64,000 nt of DNA. Source: Phaeosaccion multiseriatum. Lineage: Eukaryota; Ochrophyta, other classes. The notes under the pieces are model-generated. The model was given only the letters and a program-made list of their open reading frames with translations, did not search any database and was not told the DNA's origin. The position numbers and the translations under genes were made by a program. Below are positions 8,837 to 19,276 of the stretch, piece after piece. The stretch is taken from contig OZ218950.1 in assembly GCA_965112735.1 (NCBI GenBank), positions 6,262,001 through 6,326,000 on the forward strand, in the 5' to 3' direction. Position 1 is the first letter of the stretch; every line of letters starts with the position of its first letter.

Positions 8837-11110
8837 ATGACAGAACCCTCCAACAACAAGCCGAGTACCATGCGCCTCGACAACTACGAGATGGAAGTGG
8901 TGGGAGGGCTGGCCAGAAGCTTTGGGGGCGCCTGGTGCACGGCCGCCGCTTCCAAGAGTGGGGCGGCCAGCAACTGGTGCAGCAGCACTGAAAAGATGAG
9001 AAGGGGTACCACCACTGGTGGTGGCCGTGCCGCGTCAGCAAGCAGCAGCAGTAACAGCAACAGCAACAGCAGCAGCAGTGGCGGAGGCGGCCACAACTTC
9101 GGGGGAGGCTTGGCTCCTCTGCTGCAATGCACCGCGTCAGAGTCAGCACCGCCTCCGGCCGCTTCTCCCCGCGTGAGCACGCTGACGCGGCGTCATTTGC
9201 AGCAGCACCAAGCAGCCTCTGCTGCGCAAGCCGACAACCCCTACCCCTACATGCACGGTCACGCCATGGACGCGAATGGCGGCGGAGCCCAGGGCGGCGG
9301 TGGCGGCGGAGAGGAGGACGAGTGCCACAGCGGCGAGGAGGAGGACGACGACGCCGCCGAGGAGGGCGGGGACTTTACCTCCCCCTCCCCATCCGCTGCG
9401 CAGGGGGGTGCCACTGTGGGGGCCAAGAAGCGGAAGCGCCTTCTCAGCCTGGACGAGAGAAAGCAGCGCAGCAGGGAGCGGAATCGCATGCACGCTCGCA
9501 AGACGCGAGAGCGCAAAAAGCAACAGACGCAAGCCCTGCAGAGCCGTATCCTCGAGCTACGGCAGGAGGCGCATCACCTCAGCCAGCTCTTCGCCGAGAG
9601 GGAGACGGCGAGCATCCTCCTGGGCCTGAGCAGCGACGCACCGGCGGAAGAGACGACGGAGGGTGGCGCCAAGACCATCACGAGTCCGAGCACCTTTTGG
9701 AACGGCGGCGGAGAAGCGGGCGGGCAGCAGCAGGAGCAGTCTCTGGCTCTGATGGAAATCGTGCGACAATTCGACTCCCTCGAGGGCAACATTGACGTCA
9801 TCCCCTCCTCCGAGGGGGGCGAGGGCGGCGACGGAGGCGACGGAGGCGGCGAGGGAGGCAAAACAGAGGACGACGAGGACAATGCGACAGATGCCGGTGG
9901 GGCTGGGGGCCGAGGCAGTGGCAGTATCAAGGGTGGTGGGGGCGGTGGCAACGCGCGCAACAAGCACACGCCCGGCGAGCGGCAGCGCATTCGCCGCGAG
10001 CGGAATCGCATGCACGCCAAACGTACACGGGACCGCAAGAAGCTCTTCATCGAGGCCAGCGAGGTGATCATCGACAAGATGCAGACGGAGAACGCGCGCA
10101 TCAAGGCCCGTCTCATGGCCAAGCACAAGCTTTCTGCGGCGGCGTTGTCCCGCATGGCCGCCAGCCGGGCCCAACAGCAGCCGCAACAGTTGGTGGTACG
10201 ACAGGGGGGGCAGGCGGAGCAGCACCAGTACGAGGCTGGCGAGGGCGCCGGCGAGGGCGGAGAGGGGGCTGGCTCTCCCGTATCACCAACCGCTGGGGGA
10301 GGCGGCGTCTCTGGGCAGCGCTTCGAGGTGCTGGAGGACGTGGGTGCGCTCCTCAAGTTTGCCGAGGCGAGCTACTCCTTCTGCATCACAGTCCCCGGTT
10401 CGAGCCCGAAGGCGGCGGGGGCGGGCGGAGCCGCGGTATCACCAAGTGCTGCTGGGCGGAGTCGGACCAAGCGCTCCGCAGCCGCCGTGGCGGTGGTGAA
10501 TGGTCCTCCTCCTCCTCCCCCTCCTCCTCCCCCTCCTCCTCCACCTCCTCCTACTGTTGCTGCTGCTGCTACTTCTTCTGCTCCAACAACAACAACAACG
10601 ACGACGACGACGACGACGAAGGGTGCGACCCTCACATCGCACATCAACTCCACCCCCGGCAGCATCGACGATACCGACACGAGCAGCACCAGCGCCTGCG
10701 ACGAGAGCGACGGCTCTGCTGCTTCCTCTTCGTTGTCTTCATCATCCTCGTCTTCTTCTCTCGCGTCACCAGCTTCAGGGTCAGCGTCATCAGTGTCCTC
10801 CAAGGGTAACGCTAGCACGGGGCCTCTCCGCAAGCGCCGCCGGAGAGAGGCCGACGGTAGCATCACGTCTTCTGCAACGGCCGTGGGCGGGGGCGCCTCC
10901 TCGGACGCCAGCATTGGATGGACGACAGCAGAGTCCAAGGCAGGCAGCAGCAGCTGCGGCAGCAGCAGCGGCGGCAGCAGCGACGACGAAGGCGACTCCG
11001 TGCGGGGGAAAGCGCAGCAGCAACAGGACGACCACCAGCAGCCGGAGTCGGTAATACAGCAGCAGCCGCCAAATAGTGGGGCAGCGCAACAAACGGAGTG
11101 GGAGCGGTAA
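8837..11110 (+). CDS. Transcription factor-like protein with two bZIP domains
   Basis: Intronless frame of 757 residues. The first in-frame ATG at 8837 is chosen because the frame upstream lacks one. Two basic regions are present: around residues 212-228 (RERNRMHARKTRERKK) and 384-402 (RRERNRMHAKRTRDRKK), each with the invariant Asn and Arg nine residues apart and followed by a short Leu/Ile heptad-like segment (LQSRILELRQEAHHLSQLF; IDKMQTENARIKARL). The NRMHA form of the basic region is the type I associate with stramenopile bZIPs. The rest is low-complexity Gly, Ser, Thr, Pro and Gln. A short ordered motif, FEVLEDVGALLKFAEASYSF, follows at about 497-516. Likely nuclear DNA-binding protein. 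The two basic regions resemble each other strongly, so an internal duplication is likely. Confidence 0.82.
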   Translation: MTEPSNNKPSTMRLDNYEMEVVGGLARSFGGAWCTAAASKSGAASNWCSSTEKMRRGTTTGGGRAASASSSSNSNSNSSSSGGGGHNFGGGLAPLLQCTASESAPPPAASPRVSTLTRRHLQQHQAASAAQADNPYPYMHGHAMDANGGGAQGGGGGGEEDECHSGEEEDDDAAEEGGDFTSPSPSAAQGGATVGAKKRKRLLSLDERKQRSRERNRMHARKTRERKKQQTQALQSRILELRQEAHHLSQLFAERETASILLGLSSDAPAEETTEGGAKTITSPSTFWNGGGEAGGQQQEQSLALMEIVRQFDSLEGNIDVIPSSEGGEGGDGGDGGGEGGKTEDDEDNATDAGGAGGRGSGSIKGGGGGGNARNKHTPGERQRIRRERNRMHAKRTRDRKKLFIEASEVIIDKMQTENARIKARLMAKHKLSAAALSRMAASRAQQQPQQLVVRQGGQAEQHQYEAGEGAGEGGEGAGSPVSPTAGGGGVSGQRFEVLEDVGALLKFAEASYSFCITVPGSSPKAAGAGGAAVSPSAAGRSRTKRSAAAVAVVNGPPPPPPPPPPPPPPPPTVAAAATSSAPTTTTTTTTTTTKGATLTSHINSTPGSIDDTDTSSTSACDESDGSAASSSLSSSSSSSSLASPASGSASSVSSKGNASTGPLRKRRRREADGSITSSATAVGGGASSDASIGWTTAESKAGSSSCGSSSGGSSDDEGDSVRGKAQQQQDDHQQPESVIQQQPPNSGAAQQTEWER

Positions 11111-11740
11111 GGGGTTGGCTGTGCTGCTGTCTGCTGAGGGGAAAGAGGCGCAGTAGTCGTTTTAGCGCGCGAGAGAAAGAAAGCGCGCACACACTGATTT
11201 TATTATCAGGAGAACAGGGGGAAGAGTGTTTCTGATCGCATGGGGGTGCGGCAATCACAGTGTACAGATTTTAGGTTTTTAGTGCTGATACATAGATGCA
11301 GCAGGAGGGCAGAGGTGAGCCGTTCGTTGTTTCCTTCGCGCAAGAAACGGCCCCCGCCCAACCTCGGTCCCCTCTTGTTTGGGAGAGGGGAGGTATTTTC
11401 GTGTACATATACTTTAATTTTTTTTCTTAATTACAATGACAAGAGCTTTTACCCCGCAAAAACTAAGCAAGGGTCCCCCCACAGCCGTGAGCCCGTTTCG
11501 TGTGCCCAGCGTTCAGCGTCCCTCCTTCGCGCACGCACGCACGCACCCACACGACCACACCACCTTCACACCTGCGCAACATCGGCCCCACACCAGACAG
11601 TGGCATAGCCTGCACCTGAGGGGGGCAAGGGTACCCTGCGCAGTGCCCCCTTGCTCTGTCTCTCCCCCTCCGCTGCTGACTCCTGTCATCCTCTCCCTAT
11701 TCCCCTCTCTGGCTCTCCGTCTCCTCTATCGCCCCTTCCT
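11111..11740. other. Intergenic region after the bZIP gene
   Basis: No gene recognised. Contains a T-rich stretch near 11413-11430 that may belong to the 3' UTR/processing region and pyrimidine-rich filler; open frames here are short and of skewed composition. Confidence 0.5.
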
Positions 11741-11792
11741 GCCATCTGCTACCTGCTACCTGCTACCTGCCACCGCCGGCGTCAGCCGGCCT
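11741..11792 (-). repeat. GGTAGCAGGTAGCAG word array (short copy)
   Basis: On the minus strand three GGTAGCA words follow the GCCGGCTGACGCCGGC core. The same word-plus-core organisation forms the array at 38097-38274. It abuts TIR element 3 at 11803. Confidence 0.75.
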
Positions 11793-11802
11793 TGACCTGC
11801 TC

Positions 11803-11931
11803 TCGGCCCTGGACAAGGTTATCTGATTACTGATTACGGTCGGCGCAGTCGGCCTGATTACTGATTATTGGCGCCAGCCGGCCTGATTACTGATCATGGC
11901 CGGCGCACACTGTAACCTTGTCCAGGGCCGA
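11803..11931 (-). mobile_element. Small TIR element 3 (short sister of element 1)
   Basis: A perfect 19-bp inverted repeat (TCGGCCCTGGACAAGGTTA at 11803-11821, complement at 11913-11931) encloses two full AATCAGTAATCAGG plus core units and a partial one. The minus strand aligns with element 1 from the arm through CAGTGTGCGCCGGCCATGAT into the word array. The flanks are CTGCTC on both sides (11797-11802 and 11932-11937), a perfect 6-bp target-site duplication. Confidence 0.86.
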
Positions 11932-11947
11932 CTGCTCAGCCCCATGC

Positions 11948-12410
11948 ACGCCTAGCGGTTTTGCTCTAGGCCGCTACGCCGCTAGGCCGCTCGGCCTTTG
12001 GCTGATCTAGGCCTAGGCCGGCGGCCTCTAGCCCGCCTGTAGGCAGCCTCCCAGTGACCGTGGGCGCGTGCGTGGTGCCGCCCAGCCAGTGGGTAGCAGC
12101 ACACCTGTAGGTCTGCACTCCTCGTAGGGCCAGCGAGGCGGAAAGAGACAACAGGAACCAAGTCTACTCCTCACTTCCAATCCCATGCAATGAAACTGAC
12201 TACTCTTTGCACTCTGCTGGGCACTCCCACCGTCCGCCTAGGCTGGCGTCTGCCCTAGGCGGCGGCATATAAATAGGCCGAGCCTACGGCCTTCGCTAGG
12301 CCGGGCAATTTTCCCAAATAGTCCTAGGCCGCTAGGCTAAGCTAAGCGTGATGGGGCTGATTAATAAACCTGCTCTACTGGCCTAGCGGCTAGCGGCCGG
12401 CTGACCAACC
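11948..12410. repeat. GGCCTAGC-rich dispersed repeat region
   Basis: Clusters of the palindromic word GGCCTAGG/CCTAGCGG occur at 11951-12031 and 12228-12400, separated by unique sequence. The right part (12385-12440, minus strand) resembles 38140-38175, including CTCACGC(C/T)GGCGGTGGCAG, which links this region to the 38-kb array. It forms part of the upstream region of the PAS/receiver gene. Confidence 0.6.
12268..12275 (+). promoter_or_regulatory. TATA-like box upstream of the PAS/receiver gene
   Basis: TATAAATA lies about 270 bp upstream of the ATG at 12545 in an otherwise GC-rich repeat region. Suggestive only. Confidence 0.3.
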
Positions 12411-12544
12411 ATCAGCTGCCACCGCCAGCGTGAGCTGGCTCTCTGAGGAGCTGAAACTGAAACTGATTTTTGATCCTGCGCGGCTCTGCCCCTCGGTATT
12501 ATCCTGTGTCCTCGCCATTCGCTGGGGTCTTCCGTGGGAGCACC

Positions 12545-15500
12545 ATGGCAGCTCACCCCGCCCCTCCAACCCCACCAGAAGAAGCAGGAGGAGACGCAGG
12601 AGGGGCAAGAGCAACAGCAGCAGGAGCAGCAGGAGCAGCAGGAGGGGCAGTAGCAGCGCCAAACCCTGTAGCAGGCGAGGAAGATGAATGTTCGCCGGCG
12701 AGCCAAGCTGCCTTGCTGAAGATGTTGGAGACGCTGTCTCTGGACAAGAATGGAGAGGACAGTGCGTTAGGGAGCTGGAATTTTCAGGCCAAATCCAGGA
12801 CGACTTTGGTTGTCTCATCCCTCGAGGACGGGTGCATAAACTTTGTGAGCCCAGCCGTCGCTCGGGTGCTGGGCAGGAGCGCAAAGGTACGTACGTCGCT
12901 GGGGAGTCAAGCCTTTTTTACCAATCCACCTGCCCTCTTCCTACCCCCTCCCCCCCTCACCCATCGTCCTCTCCTCCTCTCCCCTTCCCCCCCCTTCCCA
13001 GGAGACCGTATCGAAGACCACCTTTTGGAGTACCATGCACAGCGACGACGTCGAGCGCGTGCGCCTTCATGTAGAGGCTCTGCGACCCTTTGGCTCCGCT
13101 GCTCGTGATGATGCGGGAAAGGGCTTCAACAGCTTTGCTCACACGGGAATTCAGGTGGGCCTCCATCTCTCCGTATCTTCAGGGCATTCTTCTCTATGCG
13201 GTTGTTTGCCCCCCCTCACTCCTCCGCTTGAACAACACTCTTCTCGTCCCGTGTCTCCCCGTCGTATGTCCTCTTGATGGCGAGCACTCCATCTCTTTTA
13301 CTACTGCTGCCTTGTTTTGTTTTTTATTTCGTCTGGTTGGTCCCATCACCGTCTCCTATTTAGAGCCCCCTCCCCACTCGAATACGCTGACGTCGTCCCT
13401 TGTCGTCCCGATGTGTCCTCTTCATTGCGTGACACGTCCCTCTCTCCTCACAAGACTCTTCCCTGCTCCTGTGCTTGTCTCGCTCACCTGCCTGTCTACC
13501 CCCCCCCAGTACCGCCGTCAGCACACGGCTGGGCACTACGTGTGCGTGGAGGGCAAGCTCTCTCGAATGGGAGGACAGACCCTATATGCCCTCGAGACCG
13601 TGTGTGCCAAGCCTGCACTCTCTGTCCACGACCTCGGGGCGTCTCGCTCTGTGCTGGCGTCGCGCCTGCAGCTGCTCCGAGAGACCACACTCACAGCAGA
13701 GCAGGTGTGTGTGTACACGTGTGTCTGTGTTTGTGTGTGTGTACACGTGTGTCTGTGTTTGTGTGTGTGTACACGTGTGTCTGTGTTTGTGTGTGTGCGT
13801 GTGTGTGTGTGTGGATACAGAAGGACACAAGGAAAAGCCAGCTCTGGAGGAGGGAGGGAGAGGGGCAACGAGGGAGGGGCATGGTTGCGGTGCAAAAGTG
13901 GGGGTGGACAGGACAGAGGACGGCGTCAGTCCACACTCACACACACACACACACACACATACACTCCATTCTAAGTGAAGCAAAGACGTTGCTGCGTAAC
14001 GCTCTGCGTGCGTCAGTGGTGGTTGGGCGCTTGTCGCACTACTGAATGACCGACCCCGCATGCCCCACACGCGCCCTCCCCTCCTTCCTCTCCCCTCTCC
14101 TCCCCCAAAAGGCGAGGTGCGTTTCCGAGGCGCAGGCCGCTGCCGATCTCATCAACCTTTGCATGGACTCCTTTGACCCCTCTCTCAAGCGCATCACCAA
14201 TCGCTTCGAGCTGACGAACCCTCGACAAGACAGCGCCATCGCCGACGCCTCCGAGCCTCGCGCGTTGGTGCTCTACACCTTGGCGGTGATTGAGGGCCTC
14301 CACAAGGGCAGCAATGCCCCCTGCTCCTTGAGTGCGGCCATTGCGCCGGACGTGGAGCAGTCTATGGGGGATGGTGGTGGTACACCCACGGTCTGGGTCC
14401 ACTCGCTGTGGCTCATGCACACGTTGGTGACTCAGCTCTCACAGAGGCTGAGCTGCACGTCAAAGAAGATGTTCGACGTGTTGGTGACGGTCGTGTTGAA
14501 GGGGGGCAGTCGCGCCGGCGTGGCTACGGCCACAAGCACGGCCGATATTCTGTCCAACACGCGCCGCGGTCAGAAGGGCATGTTAGGCACGAGCTCTAGC
14601 GGTGGTGGTGGTGGTGGTGGTGGTGGTGGTGGTGGTGGTGGTGGTGGTGGTGGCAGCAGCAGCAATGGTGGTGGTAGCCCCAACAGTGGCGAAGAAGTGA
14701 CCTGGGAAGGACGAGGGGGGGAGGCCTCGGGCTCGGCGGCAGAGGCACCGCTCACGAAGAAGGGACAAGCGCAGGAGCACGGGCAGGGTCCCGGTCCTCC
14801 CGCCATGCCAGAGAGGCTGGGGCTGGGGCTGCTCAAGAGGGAGGCGCCCTCGAGGGAGAAGCTGACCATCACCTTCGAGCTGCAAAGGGAGTCTGCGGCG
14901 GTGAAAGGTGCCGGGGTGGATGGAGACTCTTCTTCTGAGGGAGAAGGCACTTGTTCGTCGGAGTTTGGGCTCTCTGCGCTGAGGGTGTTGGTGGAGAGTC
15001 AGTCGAAACGGGAAAACCTCGAGCTGCTTCCTCCACCCATCACGCTCGTCAAGGCAGCAACTGCACCCCTACACGTTGAGGTGGACATGTCGGAAGCAGC
15101 ACAAGTAGAACCAGAAGAAGCAGCAGTAGCGGGAGGAGGAGGAGGAGGAGAAGAAGAAGAAGAAGAAGAGGAGGAGGAGGAAGAAGAAGATGATGATGAT
15201 GATGAAGAAGAAGAAGATGAAGAAGAAGATGAAGAAGATGAAGAAGAAGAAGGAGTAGGAGCAGGAGGAGGAGGAGGAGGAGAACAAGGAGAAGGAAGAG
15301 GAGTAGGAGCAGGAGCAGCAGCAGCAGAAGCAGGAGAAGGGCCGGTGGCGGTGGGGGGAGGAGCGCGAACTGTTGCGGTGGGGGCAGGAGAAGTGGGCAA
15401 GAAAGGACCCAGCATCACCAAGGCGGCATCTTTCCTGCCGGATGGGTTTGGGGAACGTCCCGACGGCAGCTCACGCAGGGGAGTGGAATACCCGCGGGAG

Positions 15501-16124
15501 GGTGGCAGGCAAGACTCCATCGACGAGAACGAAGATCATGATGACGACACAGGGGAGAGTTGTACAGGCAGTCGTATGCCGGCAATGGTCACGGCGCTGG
15601 TCATCGACGACACCGGCAGTGTGCGCAAGTTGCTCGCGCGGTCGCTCGAGTCGGGCGGGGTGGTGTGCGACACGGCGAGGAATGGGCTTGAGGGCCTCCA
15701 TATGATGCGGGAAAACAAGTACACGGTGGTGTTTATCGACGCCTGCATGCCGGTCATGGGTGGGGTGGAGTGCATCAAGCGGTTTCGGCAGTGGGAACAG
15801 GCACATCGCAGGGAAAGGCAGTTCGCGGTGGGCATTTCAGCCTATGTGACGGTGTTTGACAGTACGGAGGGTTTGCTTGACGCCTATCTCAGCAAGCCGC
15901 TGCAGCTCAAGTTGCTGAATGATCTCGTGACATTGGCCTTCACCACACATCGGCGCATCAACGCTCAGGGCAGCAGCGGGGCACAGAGAGTTCTGAGTGT
16001 GAATGGCGGTGAGGAGGAGGTGGAGGATGAGGATGAGGATGAAGAGGATAGTGATGAGGATAGCAGCGAGGCAGGTGATAGCAGCGAGGAAGAGGAGAGC
16101 GGCAATGAAGCTAAGGAGGGCTGA
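12545..16124 (+). CDS. PAS - degenerate kinase - receiver protein (hybrid histidine kinase-like)
   Basis: Four exons, 12545-12886, 13002-13154, 13510-13704 and 14112-16124, all phase 0, give 900 residues; the ATG has context CACCATGG. A PAS-like fold spans about residues 65-225 (LVVSSLEDGCINFVSPAVARVLG, FWSTMHSDDVERVR, GHYVCVEGKLSRMGGQTLYALE). The next section (RCVSEAQAAADLINLCMDSF, VWVHSLWLMHTLVTQLSQRL, KKMFDVLVTVVLKG, KLTITFELQ) has the rhythm of a HisKA/HATPase module but shows no H-box His and no N or G boxes. Gly and Glu microsatellite tracts follow. The C-terminal receiver, about residues 725-840, is intact: VIDD acidic pair, phospho-acceptor Asp in VFIDACMPVMGG, Ser in GISAY and Lys in LSKP. 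An Asp/Glu/Ser tail ends the protein. Probable signalling protein; the sensor ligand is unknown. Confidence 0.82.
13705..13815. repeat. GT-rich tandem repeat in intron
   Basis: Three copies of a roughly 28-bp unit (GTGTGTACACGTGTGTCTGT plus GTTT) start directly at the donor after the exon ending at 13704. Confidence 0.9.
14600..14652 (+). repeat. In-frame (GGT)n polyglycine tract
   Basis: About 17 GGT codons within the kinase-like linker; translated as polyglycine. A GAA/GAG tract at 15140-15290 does the same with Glu. Confidence 0.95.
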
Positions 16125-16446
16125 GGAGGGACCGAGCTGTGAGAGTGTGTGTGCTACGGCCCTTCGGCTCATGACGTTTGAGGAGGGGATACACCTTTGG
16201 AAGAATGGGGCTATGGAGGCAAGGCGAAAGGTATAGTGGCAGCTTTTGTATATGATTATATGATTTATATGATTTAGGTTGATAATTGATAAAAAGATCA
16301 GAAAAAGAGAAGAAAAGCCCATACGGGGGGGATGGCGTTACGGAAATTTGGAAATTTCGTTTCCCTTTTCGCCCCCTTTACCCTCCTTTTCCCCTGGCAC
16401 AGTGGCCCTGCAGGGCGGCGCCTTTGCCTCCCACGATGTACGATGG

Positions 16447-17508
16447 ATGGAGGAGGAGATAGTCATGGCCCAAGCCGGGGATGTTCCTGAGGTGGGGGGG
16501 GATGGTCTTCCTCTCCCCGAAGACGGGGATAACTGGGGTGTCAACGTAAATGGAGACAGCAGTGCGAAGAGCACTAGCAGTGCCAACGAGGAAGAGGGAA
16601 AAGAAAAGAGGGACGCCAACGACGAGGTCCCGAAGCGGAACGTTTCCGTGGTAGACTTCTTCCCCACGTGGCTCGTAGATGAGCTGGGTGGGGAGGACAA
16701 CGCCACCACCGCGCAGACGGCCGAGTCAGTCGAAGTGGTCGTGCCCGAACGACTTGTGGTAGAGGAGAGACAGAGTCTCCGTGACGGAGCTGAGATTTCT
16801 TCTTCTGCGTTGCCAGGAGATGCGGCACCAGCACAGGCATCAGAGGCGGATGCAGCGGCACCGACACCAGCACCAGCACCAGCACTAGCAGCACCAGTAC
16901 CAGTAGCAGTAGTAGCAGCAGAAGCAGCAGAAGCAGCAGAAGCAGCAGCAGCACAAGGAGTAGCAGCAGAAGCAGCACTAGCACCAGCAGTGTTCGCAGA
17001 GCCAGTACCGGGACAGGAGGGCGAAGTGTGTACTTCTTTAGCAACGAACAAGGCCCGAGAGGGTGGGATGCCGAGCGAAAGGATGCTGGCCAATTCGTCA
17101 ACGACCAGCTTGCTCCCGCCAACAGAGCTTCTCCCTAACGACGACGAGGAGCTCCGCAACAAGTTTGCCTCGGATTGCGCGATAGGTAGTAGCAGTAGCG
17201 ATGGTGCTCCACAAGTAGCACGGCAGAGTGGGGGTGAGGGTGTTGGTGAGAGGGCGGACTCCACCTCAGCAGAGACGCTTCATGAAGAAGGACACTCCCC
17301 TTCACCTGGCCCTCTTGTCACCCCCCGAGAGGGAGAGAGAGCAGCGGTAGCGGTTGGAGGAGAAGGGCGGAGGCACCACACCGAGGAGAGGCCGCAGCCA
17401 CAGCCGCATGATACCGCTGTAGAGTCCCCTCTGCGCGGTAGTTGGACGTCGACGGACTCGCGTGCCCCGATACCCGCCTCCTCCTCCTCCTCCTCCTCCT
17501 CCTCCTCC

Positions 17509-17546
<38 letters not shown>

Positions 17547-18474
17547 AACAAAAACAACAACAGCACCATCACCAACACCAACCCCAGGAGGTCGTCGCGA
17601 CGGCGCTGAGAGCAGTCCGAGGAGAAAGAGGAGCGGAGCCGCCACTTACGAGAGAGCCCACGAGGAGGAAGGAGGAGGACTCTCGGTCAGCCCACGGATT
17701 GGTCCACCTGTGAGTCCTCAGAGGGGTGGTGTGGTAGAGCAGCAGTGCGTCCATCAGGGCGTGACGACGACAGAAGGTCGGGGGGGGGAGGGAGGTGACG
17801 CAACAACACCGAGGCGGAGACGGAGTAGGAGGGATCGCGCTGCAGTGGAGGAGGAGGCACCGCTTGGTCAAGGGGGAGAGAGCGCCACACCACCGCCGCT
17901 CGGCATGGGTGGGGGAGGGGTGAAGGCTTGGGGGACGATAGGGACGAGTGGTGGGGGTATTGGGAGTGATGGGAATATGAGTTTGACCGCCATGGCCCTG
18001 CCCAATGGGCGAAGGAACAGCATCCTGAGCGAGGTGGAGAGCAGCGCTGACGCATCACCATACAGTGTTATCACTCGGCTGAGTGTATCGTCCATTGATG
18101 GCAGCCCACCCACACATGGACACGCACGCCCACACACGCCGCCCCAGCATACAACTCCCCGTAGGCACAGCAGTCGAGGTTTGGGCGTAGGCGCCGGAGC
18201 AGGAGGAGGGGGAGGAGGAGGAGGAGGAGGAGGAGGAGGAGGAGGAGGAGGAGAAGTCCTGACACCTCGAACCGCTCTTCCGCACACGCCCTCTCGCCCG
18301 CACTCACCCACATCAGGAGATACGCCACCCCTGTGCACCACGCCCACGCGCACACCCACGCAAACGCACACGCACGCACACGCACACACACGCACAGACT
18401 CAAAGCAGCGATCTGCCCTCTGCACGGCAGGCACCATCATGTTCGGTCCAAGCAAGGCAGGGGTAGTGGGGTAA
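16447..18474 (+). CDS. Low-complexity protein of unknown function
   Basis: Open frame of 675 codons from the ATG at 16447 (the frame is open upstream but without ATG). The N-terminal 100 residues are the least biased (DVPEVGGDGLPLPEDGDNWG, VSVVDFFPTWLVDELGGED); the remainder is Ala/Pro, Ser, Gln, Gly and His/Thr/Pro microsatellite-encoded sequence, with a possible ordered stretch around MSLTAMALPNGRRNSILSEVE. No membrane segment, no domain recognised. Same orientation as the PAS/receiver gene, 320 bp downstream. The long uninterrupted frame supports coding; function unknown. Confidence 0.5.
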
Positions 18475-19276
18475 GCGTAAGGGGGAGGGTGCTTACGGAA
18501 GGGTAAGAATGGGACTTACGTACGGAGTAAGGGTAAGTGTCGTTACGTACGGGGTCAGGGTAAGGGTACTTACGGACGGGGTAAAGGAGATGGGGGGTGG
18601 GTAATGAGCGGGTTGAACTTCATCAGGGCAGGGGAAGGAGAAGAGGAAGGGGAAGGGGAAGGGGAAGGGGAAGGGGAAGGGTACGTAGAGTGAACGGTTT
18701 GGAATTGATTCTCTCTGGAGAGTGATGGGGGCGGTGACGGGGACCGCTGTGAGGTGTGGGCAGCAAAGAGCGCACGCCCACACCACACCCCACCACACCA
18801 CACCACTCATAGGGAGGGAGAGGGGGCGTGGAGAGCTTTGCTTTGCTCTCCTTTGCTTTGCCTTGCTCTGCTCTGCTTGGTGTTGATCTACTGTGCCTTA
18901 ACTCCAGTGTGGCGGAAGGACTGCATATGTGTGGCAGGGGGCGGGTTGTACTACAGTAGAAGAGCCCAAAAATGTAATCTTTTTTATAAAACAGCGCCTT
19001 TGTAGCGTTCTGCAGCGCCTTGTTTTAATTAAAAAAAAAAATTAAAAAAAAAAATAAATTACATTACATTTACATGGAGAAGAACAGGCACCTTCTCAAC
19101 ACATGACAACCTACGATCCTAATCGAGGCTGCTCTGGCCACTCCCACACCCGCGCATCAGCACGAGCTTTAGAGAACAAGACCGAGAGGGGCAGAGACGT
19201 CAGTCTCTCTCTCTCTCCCCTCTCTCCTTTCTCCTCACCCTGCCTGCCCCCCCCCCCCCCCAGCTGCCATCCCCTC
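18475..19276. other. Intergenic region between converging genes
   Basis: Starts with a degenerate tandem repeat built on CTTACGTACGGGGTAAGGG (18480-18590), then GGGGAA repeats (18645-18680), and an A-rich segment at 19026-19066 likely belonging to 3' processing regions. No gene recognised. Confidence 0.55.

Noticed and set aside
15069-15287. Hydrophobic Phe/Ser/Ile-rich frame on the minus strand, looking like a membrane protein
   Set aside because: Antisense of the GAA/GAT acidic tract in the receiver gene.
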